A stretch of DNA of 64,000 nucleotides from Planctomycetota bacterium (GTDB taxonomy: Bacteria > Planctomycetota > Phycisphaerae > Phycisphaerales > SM1A02). Position numbers and translations under genes: made by a program. Shown piece after piece: positions 36,359 to 45,587 of the stretch (positions within the stretch are counted from its first letter, which is position 1; each line of letters starts with the position of its first letter). The stretch lies in NCBI GenBank assembly GCA_022574595.1, contig JACZRS010000002.1:62001-126000 (forward strand). The letters are read 5' to 3'. Below the pieces are notes generated by a model. That model made no database searches. It was given only the letters and a program-made list of their open reading frames with translations, and was not told the DNA's origin.

Positions 36359-37393
36359 ATGAATGTGCTGGTAACAGGCGGGGCTGGATATATTGGTTCT
36401 CATGCAGCTTTGAAGCTGCTGGAGGTTGGCTGCGATGTAACGGTTGTCGATGATCTATCATGTGGCCATATCGGGGCCATTGATGCAATAAGAAAAGTTG
36501 GAGAGTTGCATTTTGCCGAGATGAATTTTGGGGATGTTGGCGCAATTGCTGAACTATTAAATACTCGCAGTATTGATGTTGTCATGCACTTTGCAGCATT
36601 GACATATGTCGGAGAGTCAGTTGAGCAGCCAATTCGGTATTACCAAAACAATACCTCCAACGCAATATGTTTGTTTGAAGCTATGCGCCAAGCTGGTGTT
36701 AAACGAATTGTTTTTTCCAGCACTGCTGCGACCTATGGCATACCTGCGCAAGAAAACATTCCTATCACCGAAGATTGCCCGCAAGAGCCGATCAATCCTT
36801 ATGGCTGGTCCAAACTTATGGTTGAAAGGGTTCTTAAGGATCAACTAATAGCGGCGCAATCTAATGCTGAAGACTTTGCGTTTGCGGCTCTGCGTTACTT
36901 TAATGTAGCTGGTTGCGATCCGCAAAGCAGGTTAGGCGAACATCATCAACCGGAAACACATTTAATACCAATTTGTTTAGATGCTGCGTTAGGCAAACTC
37001 GAAGCTGTAACAGTTTTTGGCAATGATTACCAAACGCCCGATGGGACCTGTATACGCGATTATGTACACATTGACGATTTAGTTGATGCACACATTACAG
37101 TAATGAAATCCCTTTCAAACGGCGATGGGAAGTTTTACAATATAGGAATTGGTAAGGGATACTCTGTAAAGAACATAGTAGATGCCTGCAAAGAAGTAAC
37201 GAGCAATGATTTTAAGGTTCACGTCGGCAGTCGGCGTAGCGGTGATCCGCCTATTTTGCAGGCCAATGCAAAAAGAATCCAAGATGATCTTGGGTGGACC
37301 GCAAAGTACACGCACATCAAGGAAATAATAGAGTCTGCATGGAAATGGCGCAAAGCCAACCCCGATGGTTATGTTCAATGCAACAACAAATAA
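36359..37393 (+). CDS. galE: UDP-glucose 4-epimerase GalE
   Basis: Interconverts UDP-glucose and UDP-galactose (possibly the GlcNAc/GalNAc pair). The 344-aa extended SDR has VLVTGGAGYIGSHAALKLL for NAD, HFAALTYVGESVEQP, and the catalytic Tyr-Lys in NPYGWSKLMVERVL, with SSTAATYG supplying the Ser/Thr. RPGDPP-like RRSGDPPILQA near the C-terminus is typical. A TTG at 36341 is in frame, but ATG 36359 directly precedes NVLVTGG. The only plus-strand gene between 33 and 64 kb. Confidence 0.95.
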   Translation: MNVLVTGGAGYIGSHAALKLLEVGCDVTVVDDLSCGHIGAIDAIRKVGELHFAEMNFGDVGAIAELLNTRSIDVVMHFAALTYVGESVEQPIRYYQNNTSNAICLFEAMRQAGVKRIVFSSTAATYGIPAQENIPITEDCPQEPINPYGWSKLMVERVLKDQLIAAQSNAEDFAFAALRYFNVAGCDPQSRLGEHHQPETHLIPICLDAALGKLEAVTVFGNDYQTPDGTCIRDYVHIDDLVDAHITVMKSLSNGDGKFYNIGIGKGYSVKNIVDACKEVTSNDFKVHVGSRRSGDPPILQANAKRIQDDLGWTAKYTHIKEIIESAWKWRKANPDGYVQCNNK

Positions 37394-37722
37394 GCTTTAC
37401 TATAGCGTTTAAACAGCGAAAAATACATGAATTTGAGTTTTCGTTTGCTACTGCTCACATCGGTGATAGGCTTCAAATGCAAGAGCAAAAGAGTTTGGCT
37501 TGAGATTGATTTTGTTAATTGATGGCCAATGAATTTAGACGAGAGCGCAAATACAAGCTGCGACAGTAGTTGATTTTGATCGCAATTATTAGCGAAGTGC
37601 TTGCAGTGCGCAAAAATTCTGCCCCCCGACGCTCCATTCACTAACTTGAGGGGAGAAGGAGTGCTCGGGGGGCTTAACTACTGAGACTGAATATTTTTCG
37701 TAATGCTATCTATGAAATTTAG
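37394..37722. other. Gap between convergent galE and the polysaccharide run
   Basis: About 330 bp with no convincing gene; short frames on both strands show no family motif and mixed composition. The notable content is the GC-rich hairpin at 37621-37673. Confidence 0.5.
37621..37673. terminator. Strong hairpin at the end of the polysaccharide run
   Basis: GCCCCCCGA (37621-37629) pairs with TCGGGGGGC (37665-37673), and the stem extends inward through CGCTCC/GGAGTGC with one bulge, giving about 15-16 bp. Reading on the minus strand it is followed a few bases later by TTTTT (37612-37616), so it probably terminates the long minus-strand transcript; the other side lacks a close T-run. The purine-rich loop GAGGGGAGAAGGAG is unusual. 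Confidence 0.65.
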
Positions 37723-38850
37723 TTACAATGTAGATGCGGGTCTACCAAGTATTGCTAGCGGAGTTCTTATGATGATCCATAGATCAAACCACCAACTTTT
37801 GCGTCTTATATATTCCAGGTCATAGCGCACCCATTCCTGGAAATCGATTTGCGGCTGGCGCGTTCTACAAACTTGCCAAAGGCCTGTCACTCCAGGACGA
37901 ACACTTAAACGGGCTTCTCTCCAAGTTGGACAGTATTGATTTTCACTATCAGGGCTTGGTCGAGGTCCGACAATGCTCATATCACCCTGTAAGACGTTGA
38001 AGAATTGCGGCAACTCATCAATATTCCACCGGCGAAGAACTCGACCTACCTTTAACAAACGCGGATCTTCCGGAAGATAAAATTGCGGGCCATCGGATTG
38101 ATTTTCATCACGCAGTGATTCTTTAAGTTCCTCTGCATCTCTGCGCATCACGCGGAACTTGATACATCCGAATTCGCGGCCCCCTCGAGATTGACGCTTG
38201 TGTACAAAGAAAAAAGGGCGTCCATCTTCTAGCCATATAACCAACATCGCCAAGGGGAATAATGGAGCAGTAAGCACAAGCGCCATTAAACTAAAGACAA
38301 TATCAAATAAACGTTTTACAAGAGCCTGCAAATCAGCAAGTTTAGCGCTGCTACGGCTGAATCTAATTGCACGCACTGCTCGATCGATATGTTTTTGAAC
38401 TGCTTGCTGCGCAGCAATTTGCGATTGAGATTGCGCCCATTGCTTTGCAAGTTGCACATAAGCTGTCAGCGTTGGACGAGCATTGGCCTCTCCATGTGAA
38501 TACTCACGATGGATTCCAAGGAATTTTCCTTGGCTATCAGAACATACACGTTCACTGTAGTTACTACAAGGTGGATCGACACTCCATGTACCAGGAGCGA
38601 GCAGGTGAAGCCTATCAAACTCGTGAAGAGTACCCTCTTGTAGTGGAGAGGGATCTCCTGGCTCGAGCAATAGATACATTGCGTCCTGGCGCGGCGAAAT
38701 TGATAACTGTCCTCGCCTAACAACTATGATCGGGCTTTGGGGAAGGTCACCAACGAGTCTGCTGATCGCTGAGACATTTCCAATTGCCGAACATGAGTTG
38801 TCTGCTGAGGATGTTCCCAGATGCTGATCTTCCCCCCGATCCTCAATCAC
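37723..38850 (-). CDS. Priming glycosyl-1-phosphate transferase
   Basis: Polyprenyl glycosylphosphotransferase that puts the first sugar 1-phosphate on undecaprenyl phosphate. The 375-aa protein has an N-terminal part (1-165) without transmembrane segments, then the catalytic core: KRLFDIVFSLMALVLTAPLF (reentrant membrane helix), FFVHKRQSRGGREFGCIKFR, and DELPQFFNVLQGDMSIVGPRP. The helix-loop end SVRPGVTGLWQV is typical. Last gene of the run; its start overlaps the stop of the BY-kinase gene by 4 bp. Confidence 0.92.
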   Translation of the reverse strand: MIEDRGEDQHLGTSSADNSCSAIGNVSAISRLVGDLPQSPIIVVRRGQLSISPRQDAMYLLLEPGDPSPLQEGTLHEFDRLHLLAPGTWSVDPPCSNYSERVCSDSQGKFLGIHREYSHGEANARPTLTAYVQLAKQWAQSQSQIAAQQAVQKHIDRAVRAIRFSRSSAKLADLQALVKRLFDIVFSLMALVLTAPLFPLAMLVIWLEDGRPFFFVHKRQSRGGREFGCIKFRVMRRDAEELKESLRDENQSDGPQFYLPEDPRLLKVGRVLRRWNIDELPQFFNVLQGDMSIVGPRPSPDSENQYCPTWREARLSVRPGVTGLWQVCRTRQPQIDFQEWVRYDLEYIRRKSWWFDLWIIIRTPLAILGRPASTL

Positions 38851-41150
38851 GCAGCTCGTCTCCTTTGCTCGTCCGGCTTTATCGACCCTACGGTCGATGT
38901 TTCTACTTCATCCGGTTTAGTGAGACGTAGTGCAGGAGTATCTGCTACATTGTTGGCGTCAGTTGATTTGCTAGCAAATTCTGCTTGCTTTTTCTCATTC
39001 GATTGAGATTGACCAGCCAAGGCGTCATTCATCAGTCGCTGACTCCAGGCTTTGGTTCGTGATGCCATAGCTTCCGCGTATATGCAGTCAGACATAGCTG
39101 CTCGATTAAATACCAAGCCACAACAACGAACTTGCATTTGCGCCAAGCGCGACAATGCTGCTTTGACATCACGAGATTTTCGACCTCTCGAAGCAACTAA
39201 TATAGTCTGGTCAGCAGCGGCAGTCGCTACCATTGCTTCGAGACTTTCAAGGATCGGACCAGTATCGATTACAACGATCTCAAATTTCTTGCGTAAAGCT
39301 GAGATCAACCAGCGGAATTTCTGAGGCGAAAGGCATCGAGAGTCTAAACCCTTAAATGCACCTGTAGGCATTACCCATAGATTAGAAGTAGATGTCTGAT
39401 GAATCTGTCCAGACCCCTCAGCTAAACCTAATGCATGACAGACACCCCTCTTGCCTGTTAGCTTCAAGTGGCGAGTTAGCCCTTGAGCAACTAAATCCAT
39501 ATCCATCACAAGAGTCTTTACTCCCGTAGCTGCAAATGCAGAACCTAAAGCAAGCGATAAGCTTGTCTTGCCTTCGCCAGATCGCGGACTCGATACCGCA
39601 AATATTGAACTATGCGAATCTGGCATCATCATGCTAAGAGCGCTGCTTATTTGGTGAACGACGATACCAGCTTGGGATTTCACTTCCTTTTTGCCTCGCC
39701 CAATATCTGGCAAAATACCCAGAATTTGCGCCTCGGTATCAAAGGCTATTAGCTCTTCTGCAAAGCGGCATCGACCAACAAGCAATCCAAACAAAGAAAC
39801 TATGCCCACAGCAGTAGCTGCGCCAAGAATTGAACCGATGAAAGCCACACCAGCCCGCCTATCGGATATCGGCTCCAGAGGTAAATCACCATACGCAATT
39901 ATGTTAAAGCGAGCTTCCTTCTCCAAGCTTTGCTCTACTTGAAGTTGGTCCATCCGAGTATTTGCTTCTTCTAATCGAAAGTCAAGGCTTTCAGCTTGGG
40001 CTGTTAGCGCCATCAGCTTTGTACGACGATCATCCAGATCAGCTGCATCAGTACTGATTTTTTCGTGCTGCAATCTATAGACTGACTCTGATTTGAGAAT
40101 CATCTCGTAATCTGAACTACCTAAATAACCAGAAGATGATGCTTTTGAAGCGGCAATTTTAGAAGTACTTGCGATTGCATCCTTGCGTTGCTGAATCTGA
40201 ATTCTTACCGCTTCAAGTTGTCTCAACAACTGCACCATAGCAGGATGTTCTGGTCTAAGCCTTCGACTTTGCGTGTAGATTTCAGCCTTGAGAGCTGATT
40301 CTGAATTGATAAGTAGAACGAGTTGTTGATCTGGTTTTACTAGCAGCGTGCCATAGATGCCTCCCATGATTTCGCCACTATTATCCTGTCCATCTTGCAG
40401 CTCTAGTCTTGATTTTGCGAATTCAAGGTTTGCCAACTTTTCATTGACTTGCTCAAGTTCTTTGATTTTTGCTGCATAGAGGCGCTGTATTGCAACTAGC
40501 CCTAGATTCTCAGAAGCCTCGCGCATATTAGTTGCTAAAACTTCGCGCCGTTGCTTAAGTTCATCAATACGTGTAATCAAGGCTTTTTCTCTAGCATTAC
40601 TTGTAGATCCTGAGGCATCATCCTCTTGCTTGACATAGCTGGTTAGTACAGCATTAACGGCTGCCTTAGCTAATTTGGGATCACGATCTGTAACTCTAAC
40701 TGTGATTACTTGTTCATTGCGCATTCTTCGCACATTCAATGATTGGCTAAGCTTTGCAATACCTTCATTACCTGCTGGCCAACCCGCTTGAACTAAGCCA
40801 CTATCTAGCGCGGATTCCAGTGTTTCGCGACTAGCAATCAGCACTGCTTGAGTAGTCAAGAAGGATTCGAACATTGGTGGAGCTTGATTCTCTTCACTCT
40901 GATAAAGAACAGACGGGAGAGTTGGAGTGATACGCACAACACCCTTACTCTCATACTTCGGCGGTACCAAAATATAGCCCGACAGTCCGCCACATAGCAT
41001 TAACAGCACACCTAATAGTACTACCATGTGGTAACGCCCACGCAGTTGGCGATGAATCAGCATTAGCGGATTCATGCGCATAGCGTCGAATGGCTCGTCT
41101 ATGAAGTCAATTGAATCATTTCTCTTAAAATCTCGGGTGGACACGCTCAT
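38847..41150 (-). CDS. Wzz-type chain-length regulator with BY-kinase domain
   Basis: A 767-aa inner-membrane protein. A first transmembrane segment at about 37-58 and a second at about 425-450 enclose a long coiled-coil periplasmic part (RREVLATNMREASENLG and others). The cytoplasmic domain has Walker A SSPRSGEGKTSLSL, Walker A' TLVMDMDL and Walker B-like IVVIDTGPI. The C-terminal tail (GQSQSNEKK ... RRRAA) lacks the tyrosine cluster normally phosphorylated in Wzc. It probably sets chain length; tyrosine phosphorylation is uncertain. A strong GGGGGGAGGGAG precedes the ATG. Ends in Arg-Ala-Ala. Confidence 0.88.
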   Translation of the reverse strand: MSVSTRDFKRNDSIDFIDEPFDAMRMNPLMLIHRQLRGRYHMVVLLGVLLMLCGGLSGYILVPPKYESKGVVRITPTLPSVLYQSEENQAPPMFESFLTTQAVLIASRETLESALDSGLVQAGWPAGNEGIAKLSQSLNVRRMRNEQVITVRVTDRDPKLAKAAVNAVLTSYVKQEDDASGSTSNAREKALITRIDELKQRREVLATNMREASENLGLVAIQRLYAAKIKELEQVNEKLANLEFAKSRLELQDGQDNSGEIMGGIYGTLLVKPDQQLVLLINSESALKAEIYTQSRRLRPEHPAMVQLLRQLEAVRIQIQQRKDAIASTSKIAASKASSSGYLGSSDYEMILKSESVYRLQHEKISTDAADLDDRRTKLMALTAQAESLDFRLEEANTRMDQLQVEQSLEKEARFNIIAYGDLPLEPISDRRAGVAFIGSILGAATAVGIVSLFGLLVGRCRFAEELIAFDTEAQILGILPDIGRGKKEVKSQAGIVVHQISSALSMMMPDSHSSIFAVSSPRSGEGKTSLSLALGSAFAATGVKTLVMDMDLVAQGLTRHLKLTGKRGVCHALGLAEGSGQIHQTSTSNLWVMPTGAFKGLDSRCLSPQKFRWLISALRKKFEIVVIDTGPILESLEAMVATAAADQTILVASRGRKSRDVKAALSRLAQMQVRCCGLVFNRAAMSDCIYAEAMASRTKAWSQRLMNDALAGQSQSNEKKQAEFASKSTDANNVADTPALRLTKPDEVETSTVGSIKPDEQRRRAA

Positions 41151-41178
41151 TGCGGCTCCCTCCCCCCACTATTGTTAA

Positions 41179-43416
41179 TCAAGCTGCATTTGCAAAATAA
41201 TTTAACTTGCCAAAATGTCCTGAACTCGTCAAGGAGGATGACATACTGTCAACGTGAGAACCACTGGTACTCACAACTGCCTCCACCACATATGCTTTTG
41301 GTTCTATAACTGCCCCGGGGCAGACTACGGATCGTTCAATTACAGCACCACCGCCTACGACTGCGCCTGGCATGATTACTGCGTTGCGGATACTTACACC
41401 TGGTCCCAATGCTGCGCCTCGACCTATTACACGTAAGAGATCGCTCTTGATGTCTATTGTCATAAGTGAATCTTGCAAAGCTTGTTCGGAGCGAAGTTGC
41501 TCGTTTACATACCTTGCTGCGACAAGAAAATCAGCACGGGTACGAAGTGGGATTGCACCCGGACTGTCTAGTCTATGCACGCCTATACGCATTCCTGATT
41601 GGCTGGCTTGGGCTAGCCATTGCTCTTTAAGATCTACAAATCCAACCGGAGCCACTTGTCGCAATGCTGCACAATTTGCAAGATAAACACCACTTGGCGA
41701 TTCATCAGGATCACATGCGACTGTGATATCTGAGCCACTTGCTAAATGACGCGTTATCATTGCTTCTATATCAAAAGCAAGAACTCGACTGGCTTCGAGG
41801 ATCAGTACATGATCCTCGTCATTATACGAAGCACAAAGATCAGCAATAAGTCCGGCCGGCCCACGATATGGCTGAGGATCTTGCTCGAACCGTACATTGA
41901 CTGCACCCAATGAAGGCCAAGGTGCTGGTACATGAGCATTGTGCGCAACACGAATTGGCAAGAGCCCACCATCAACTGAATTTAGTAGTGACAAGCGCTC
42001 AGCCATAACATCCAAAACTGTCTTGTCAGTTGTCAGGTAAAGATCAAGAACAGACCGTCCTGCTGCTTCAACCAAAGGCGAAGGTCGCAGCCCGCCAGCA
42101 AGTACAATGCAAGCACGCAAACCTCGTTGATCGACATAATCGCGGCCAACAAGTCGTAGCCTGGGCATCTCGCTAATTAGCTTTTGTGTATTGACAGGCT
42201 GAACCTTTCTTACAACTGGCTTCTTAACCGCGCTCAGTCCTATTGCCTCAAGCTCTTGAATCGCAGTTTCCGCAGCGACGCTCCAACTCTGTCCAGCAAC
42301 TCTTAACCTTCGATCTGCTGCATCAGAAGAATCTTTCAGTGCATTTCTTACTTCTCTGATGAAGGTTTGCGGAGCTGAGGAGATACGAATCGCTCCACTG
42401 TAGCGTCTAACCTGATGGAAATCGGTTGATACAATTGGACGACCTATTGCTAAGTATTCCTTGAGCTTGACTGGATTACACGATTCGATCCACTGATTAG
42501 TGCGCCAAGGCATGATTAGAACATCACAGGCGGCCATATAATCTGCAACTTGCTCGTATGGTCGCTGACCCAGCATTGTCACGTTTGGTAATTCGCACCA
42601 TCCATCAGGCAGCGAGCATGCACCTACAAGAACAAACTGGACATCATCTAGCTGCTCTGCGAGACTCCTGAACAATGCTGCATCAAACGTATGTGAGTCA
42701 ATTCCGCCAACAAAACCTACTCGAGGTCTTGGTAGTGATGCCATATCTGCTGGTTGATTCTCAGTGTTTTCGCCTGCCGATGCAAAGCGTTCGTAGTCAA
42801 CACCGTGGTCAATCTGACAAGCGTTGCGGCATCGAATTGCTTCACGTTCATAAAGTAGATCGCCACAGAACACTGTTAGATCAGCAGAAGCTTTAAGTCG
42901 ATCATCACACGCTCGAACTCTGCTGGGTTTTACGCCCGGAAAACATTCGTAGCGATCAGTGCGTTGATAGACCAAACCCGCAGGATTCAATGAATCGACG
43001 AGACCAACTGCAATCGGACAAGCAACCCACACTAGAGGGTTATTGATATTCATTAACTTTGCAGCACGATTTATTCGTCTTGCCAGCCAGTGCTTTGAAA
43101 GTGATGCGCCACGTTCACCTGGAAGTGAAAAAGGACTTAGCACACCAAAGTTTTCTTCAATCTTGACAAAGCCACGCTTAATGCTTGATAATTTTCTTGC
43201 AATACGGCGTAGGAACATTGATCCTTCGGTAATTCGAGGAACACGCATACCCAGCGAATTAACATAAAGCACTGGCATATGAGCGCTAAGCTCTCGCATC
43301 ATGCGCATGTCATAATGACCGCGGTTGTGATACCACCAATCCTCACCGCCGAAACAGATGATGCCATCATAGGATCGCTGTCGCGATACCGCTGGATTGT
43401 CAAGCGGCCTTGGCAT
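41179..43416 (-). CDS. GT4-type glycosyltransferase fused to a nucleotidyltransferase-like and hexapeptide region
   Basis: A 745-aa fusion. Residues 1-390 form a GT-B glycosyltransferase: the N-terminal domain has YDGIICFGGEDWWYHNRGHY and the C-terminal domain PRVGFVGGIDSHTFD and NPVKLKEYLAIGRPIV. From about 430 the protein resembles NDP-sugar pyrophosphorylases (ACIVLAGGLRPSPLVEAAGR, PYRGPAGLIADLCASY), but the GxGTRL activation loop is broken, so catalysis is doubtful. Residues about 660-720 are hexapeptide-like (GPGVSIRNAVIMPGAVVGGG). ATG 43416 is chosen for the AGGAGG seven bases upstream; the frame opens earlier, at 43464. Ends Asn-Ala-Ala. Confidence 0.8.
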   Translation of the reverse strand: MPRPLDNPAVSRQRSYDGIICFGGEDWWYHNRGHYDMRMMRELSAHMPVLYVNSLGMRVPRITEGSMFLRRIARKLSSIKRGFVKIEENFGVLSPFSLPGERGASLSKHWLARRINRAAKLMNINNPLVWVACPIAVGLVDSLNPAGLVYQRTDRYECFPGVKPSRVRACDDRLKASADLTVFCGDLLYEREAIRCRNACQIDHGVDYERFASAGENTENQPADMASLPRPRVGFVGGIDSHTFDAALFRSLAEQLDDVQFVLVGACSLPDGWCELPNVTMLGQRPYEQVADYMAACDVLIMPWRTNQWIESCNPVKLKEYLAIGRPIVSTDFHQVRRYSGAIRISSAPQTFIREVRNALKDSSDAADRRLRVAGQSWSVAAETAIQELEAIGLSAVKKPVVRKVQPVNTQKLISEMPRLRLVGRDYVDQRGLRACIVLAGGLRPSPLVEAAGRSVLDLYLTTDKTVLDVMAERLSLLNSVDGGLLPIRVAHNAHVPAPWPSLGAVNVRFEQDPQPYRGPAGLIADLCASYNDEDHVLILEASRVLAFDIEAMITRHLASGSDITVACDPDESPSGVYLANCAALRQVAPVGFVDLKEQWLAQASQSGMRIGVHRLDSPGAIPLRTRADFLVAARYVNEQLRSEQALQDSLMTIDIKSDLLRVIGRGAALGPGVSIRNAVIMPGAVVGGGAVIERSVVCPGAVIEPKAYVVEAVVSTSGSHVDSMSSSLTSSGHFGKLNYFANAA

Positions 43417-43960
43417 GCGTTGCCTCCTTGGTAACATTTGGCATCTGAAGAGGTGCGATATCAACTACATCTGCGGGAGAAATATCCTCACAGATGAAGT
43501 TTCTTACTGCTGTCAGCAACTCACGTGACGCATGAGAAGGTATTTGAGATGGTGACTCAAGAGCATCCAAAGATGCAAGAGTATCTATCAATTCTGTTTC
43601 GTTCATGGCAACAGTAATACATCCTGATGAAGCCAACTGCTTAGCGGTATCAACTTGATGATCGTTGCGTGTTTCAGCAAATTTACCTAGCCTTGGCATA
43701 ACTATAATAGGTTTACCCAATTCCAAAGCGGTAATTATTGTTCCCATCCCAGCATGAGCAATCACAAGTCGAGAATCAAAGATCTTCTTGCGATAATCAG
43801 CTGTTGAAAGTGTTCGGCTCCACTGCATGTGGATAGGGATGTACTTTCCGCTACCAATCTGCGCAAATACTGAATCATTGGCGCATCGTGATGCCCAATC
43901 ATCTACTGCCTGAGTAAGACGATCAAAGGGCATTTGTGATCCAACCGTAACGAAAATCAC
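43400..43960 (-). CDS. PssE/Alg13-like glycosyltransferase C-terminal subunit
   Basis: A GT28 C-terminal-domain protein of about 186 aa: IFVTVGSQMPFDRL, IAHAGMGTIITALELGKPIIVMP and RLGKFAETRNDHQ are the nucleotide-sugar binding signatures of PssE, CpsG and yeast Alg13. In this pair the partner PssD/Alg14 carries the N-terminal half and membrane anchor. The start is a GTG overlapping the TGA of the partner (GTGA, 43960-43957), with AGGAG just upstream. An ATG at 44023 is also in frame but overlaps the partner gene. Ends Lys-Ala-Ala. Confidence 0.88.
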   Translation of the reverse strand: MIFVTVGSQMPFDRLTQAVDDWASRCANDSVFAQIGSGKYIPIHMQWSRTLSTADYRKKIFDSRLVIAHAGMGTIITALELGKPIIVMPRLGKFAETRNDHQVDTAKQLASSGCITVAMNETELIDTLASLDALESPSQIPSHASRELLTAVRNFICEDISPADVVDIAPLQMPNVTKEATHAKAA

Positions 43961-44451
43961 AGCACAGCTCCTGCATACTGCGGCCCATCTATGCGCGATA
44001 GATGAGACCACTGAGTCAAACACAGATCGACGTGCTGCTCCGCACGTTGCCCTGAAAGGGAAAGTTCGCTTACATTGGCTATGCTATCGATCCAAATCGT
44101 TTTTGCTCCAAACAGTTTCCCTAAGCGAACAGCAAAGTAACCAGGCGCTGCTCCAGTCGTTACCACGACATCCGGTCGAACGCGAATAAAATGCCAAAGC
44201 AATCGAATGTAAAGGAGCACAAGGCCTAACAAGTTACGTCGTGTCGCATCGTTTACGACACAAAACTCTGCGGGCCCAATATCAGCGCGGTACGATTTAT
44301 TCACCGTGACATAAGTCACTTGGTGATCGGAGAAGGCTGGTCTTAGTCGTAGTAATTGCACCCAATGGCCTCCTCCGGAAGCGACAGCTAAGAGTCGCAT
44401 CTTTCTCGTACGCACAAATGCGCGGTTTTGCATCGTGGCACTCCCGGACAT
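43957..44451 (-). CDS. PssD/Alg14-like glycosyltransferase anchor subunit
   Basis: A 164-aa partner of the PssE-like protein. The motif LLAVASGGGHWVQLLRLRPAF and the hydrophobic segment LLGLVLLYIRLLWHFI followed by RPDVVVTTGAAPGYFAV match Alg14/PssD, which recruits the catalytic half to the membrane. An AGGGGGG run lies 9 bp before the ATG. It is the first gene after a 255-bp gap, so this set (PssD to the priming enzyme) may have its own promoter. Confidence 0.88.
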   Translation of the reverse strand: MSGSATMQNRAFVRTRKMRLLAVASGGGHWVQLLRLRPAFSDHQVTYVTVNKSYRADIGPAEFCVVNDATRRNLLGLVLLYIRLLWHFIRVRPDVVVTTGAAPGYFAVRLGKLFGAKTIWIDSIANVSELSLSGQRAEQHVDLCLTQWSHLSRIDGPQYAGAVL

Positions 44452-44706
44452 AGCGTCTACCCCCCTATTGCAAATTATCTTGCAACATCGTCTGGGTATC
44501 GTCTCCGTTATAGGGCCACTTCAGTTCAAGTAGGAGAAGCAATAGAGCCTGTTCCAAGAGGGGGATTTGTGTCAACCAGTGATAGCAAGGTTGATAAAAA
44601 CTGCTCTAATTCAAGATGGTTCCAGTGAGGTTGGATGCTCACAGCAGGTCCGTTAAAAGTAAAACTAAAGATCGGTGAAGTTCAGATTAATTTGTCATAC
44701 CTAAGC
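44452..44706 (-). other. Gap inside the polysaccharide run, possible internal promoter
   Basis: About 255 bp without a gene, the largest gap in a run that otherwise has spacings under about 65 bp. Two TTGCAA copies lie close together (near 44468 and 44482). I cannot assign -10/-35 boxes with confidence, but a second promoter or a processing site is plausible. Confidence 0.35.
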
Positions 44707-45573
44707 TCAGGTTCTCGGAGCTTGTAGCTCAAAAGCGGACGTTTTTGAAGTCTCACTTGGCCTTTCTTGAATCCACATACAAATTTTTCTGAGCCAATAA
44801 ATCCACGCATAAGCTCCGGTAACTGTAAGCCTAAACTCGATCGGCCAAACATCAGGCGTCATTGTCATCCGAGATATTATCTGCTGATCTTTCGATCGCT
44901 TACCGGCATCAGGGCTGAGTGTGTAAACCCTGCGATAACCACATTCAAAGGCTTTACTTATTAGCTTCTCGCTACATACACCATACGGGAATGCAAAGTC
45001 ATATACGCTTTCACCCAAGAGGTTTTCAAGAGCAATCTTGGATTGTATTAATTCACGCTCCACAGCTTCATCTGGCAGCTCTGACAGCCTCGGATGTGTG
45101 GCGCTATGAGATGCGATGCTGCACCAGGTCTCCTTCGAAGCCCGTTTGAGCTGCTCCAGGGTCATGGTGAGCTCCCCGGCATCGGGATGATCATAATCGA
45201 TCTTCCAACGAGGGGTTGATCCCATATTCTCGGTAACTGCAAATACTATTACAGGTATATCCAGCTTGCAGATTATAGGAAGTGCGTTATCCAGTAAATT
45301 CGCAAAAGCATCATCAAACGTAATGCAAACCGCAGGCCTAGCTGCAATTGCTTTATCTTGTAAATGGATTCGATCACAAGAAATAGCTCGCTTACTAATA
45401 TGAGCCATCTGTTTTGCGAACCGATTTTTCTGCTGGGCAGTTACGCCGTGATAGCAAAGCGTTATGACGCGAGTTTTACTTAACCTTCCTCTAGCAGTTA
45501 TCAGCCACCACACAAGGGCGATAGCCAAATAGACTAAACGAACGACAAGTCCTTTGCGATCATATACGTTCAT
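44707..45573 (-). CDS. Polysaccharide deacetylase (NodB family) 1
   Basis: CE4-type metal-dependent N-deacetylase, 288 aa. An N-terminal membrane segment at about 9-23 anchors it. RVITLCYHGV, AVCITFDDAFAN (catalytic Asp and metal Asp) and IASHSATHPRLSEL (metal His pair) are followed by FAFPYGVCSEKL. It probably acts at the cytoplasmic or periplasmic membrane face on N-acetylhexosamine residues. One of three deacetylases in the cluster, 14 bp downstream of the methyltransferase gene at 45588. Confidence 0.9.
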   Translation of the reverse strand: MNVYDRKGLVVRLVYLAIALVWWLITARGRLSKTRVITLCYHGVTAQQKNRFAKQMAHISKRAISCDRIHLQDKAIAARPAVCITFDDAFANLLDNALPIICKLDIPVIVFAVTENMGSTPRWKIDYDHPDAGELTMTLEQLKRASKETWCSIASHSATHPRLSELPDEAVERELIQSKIALENLLGESVYDFAFPYGVCSEKLISKAFECGYRRVYTLSPDAGKRSKDQQIISRMTMTPDVWPIEFRLTVTGAYAWIYWLRKICMWIQERPSETSKTSAFELQAPRT

Positions 45574-45587
45574 GATCTACCCTATCT

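Noticed and set aside
36276-36545. N-terminal extension of the DUF368 gene
   Set aside because: The extra 90 residues have no hydrophobic or family character and would overlap divergent galE on the other strand.
37294-37641. Short frames after galE on both strands
   Set aside because: No motif, mixed composition, overlap with galE; treated as non-coding.
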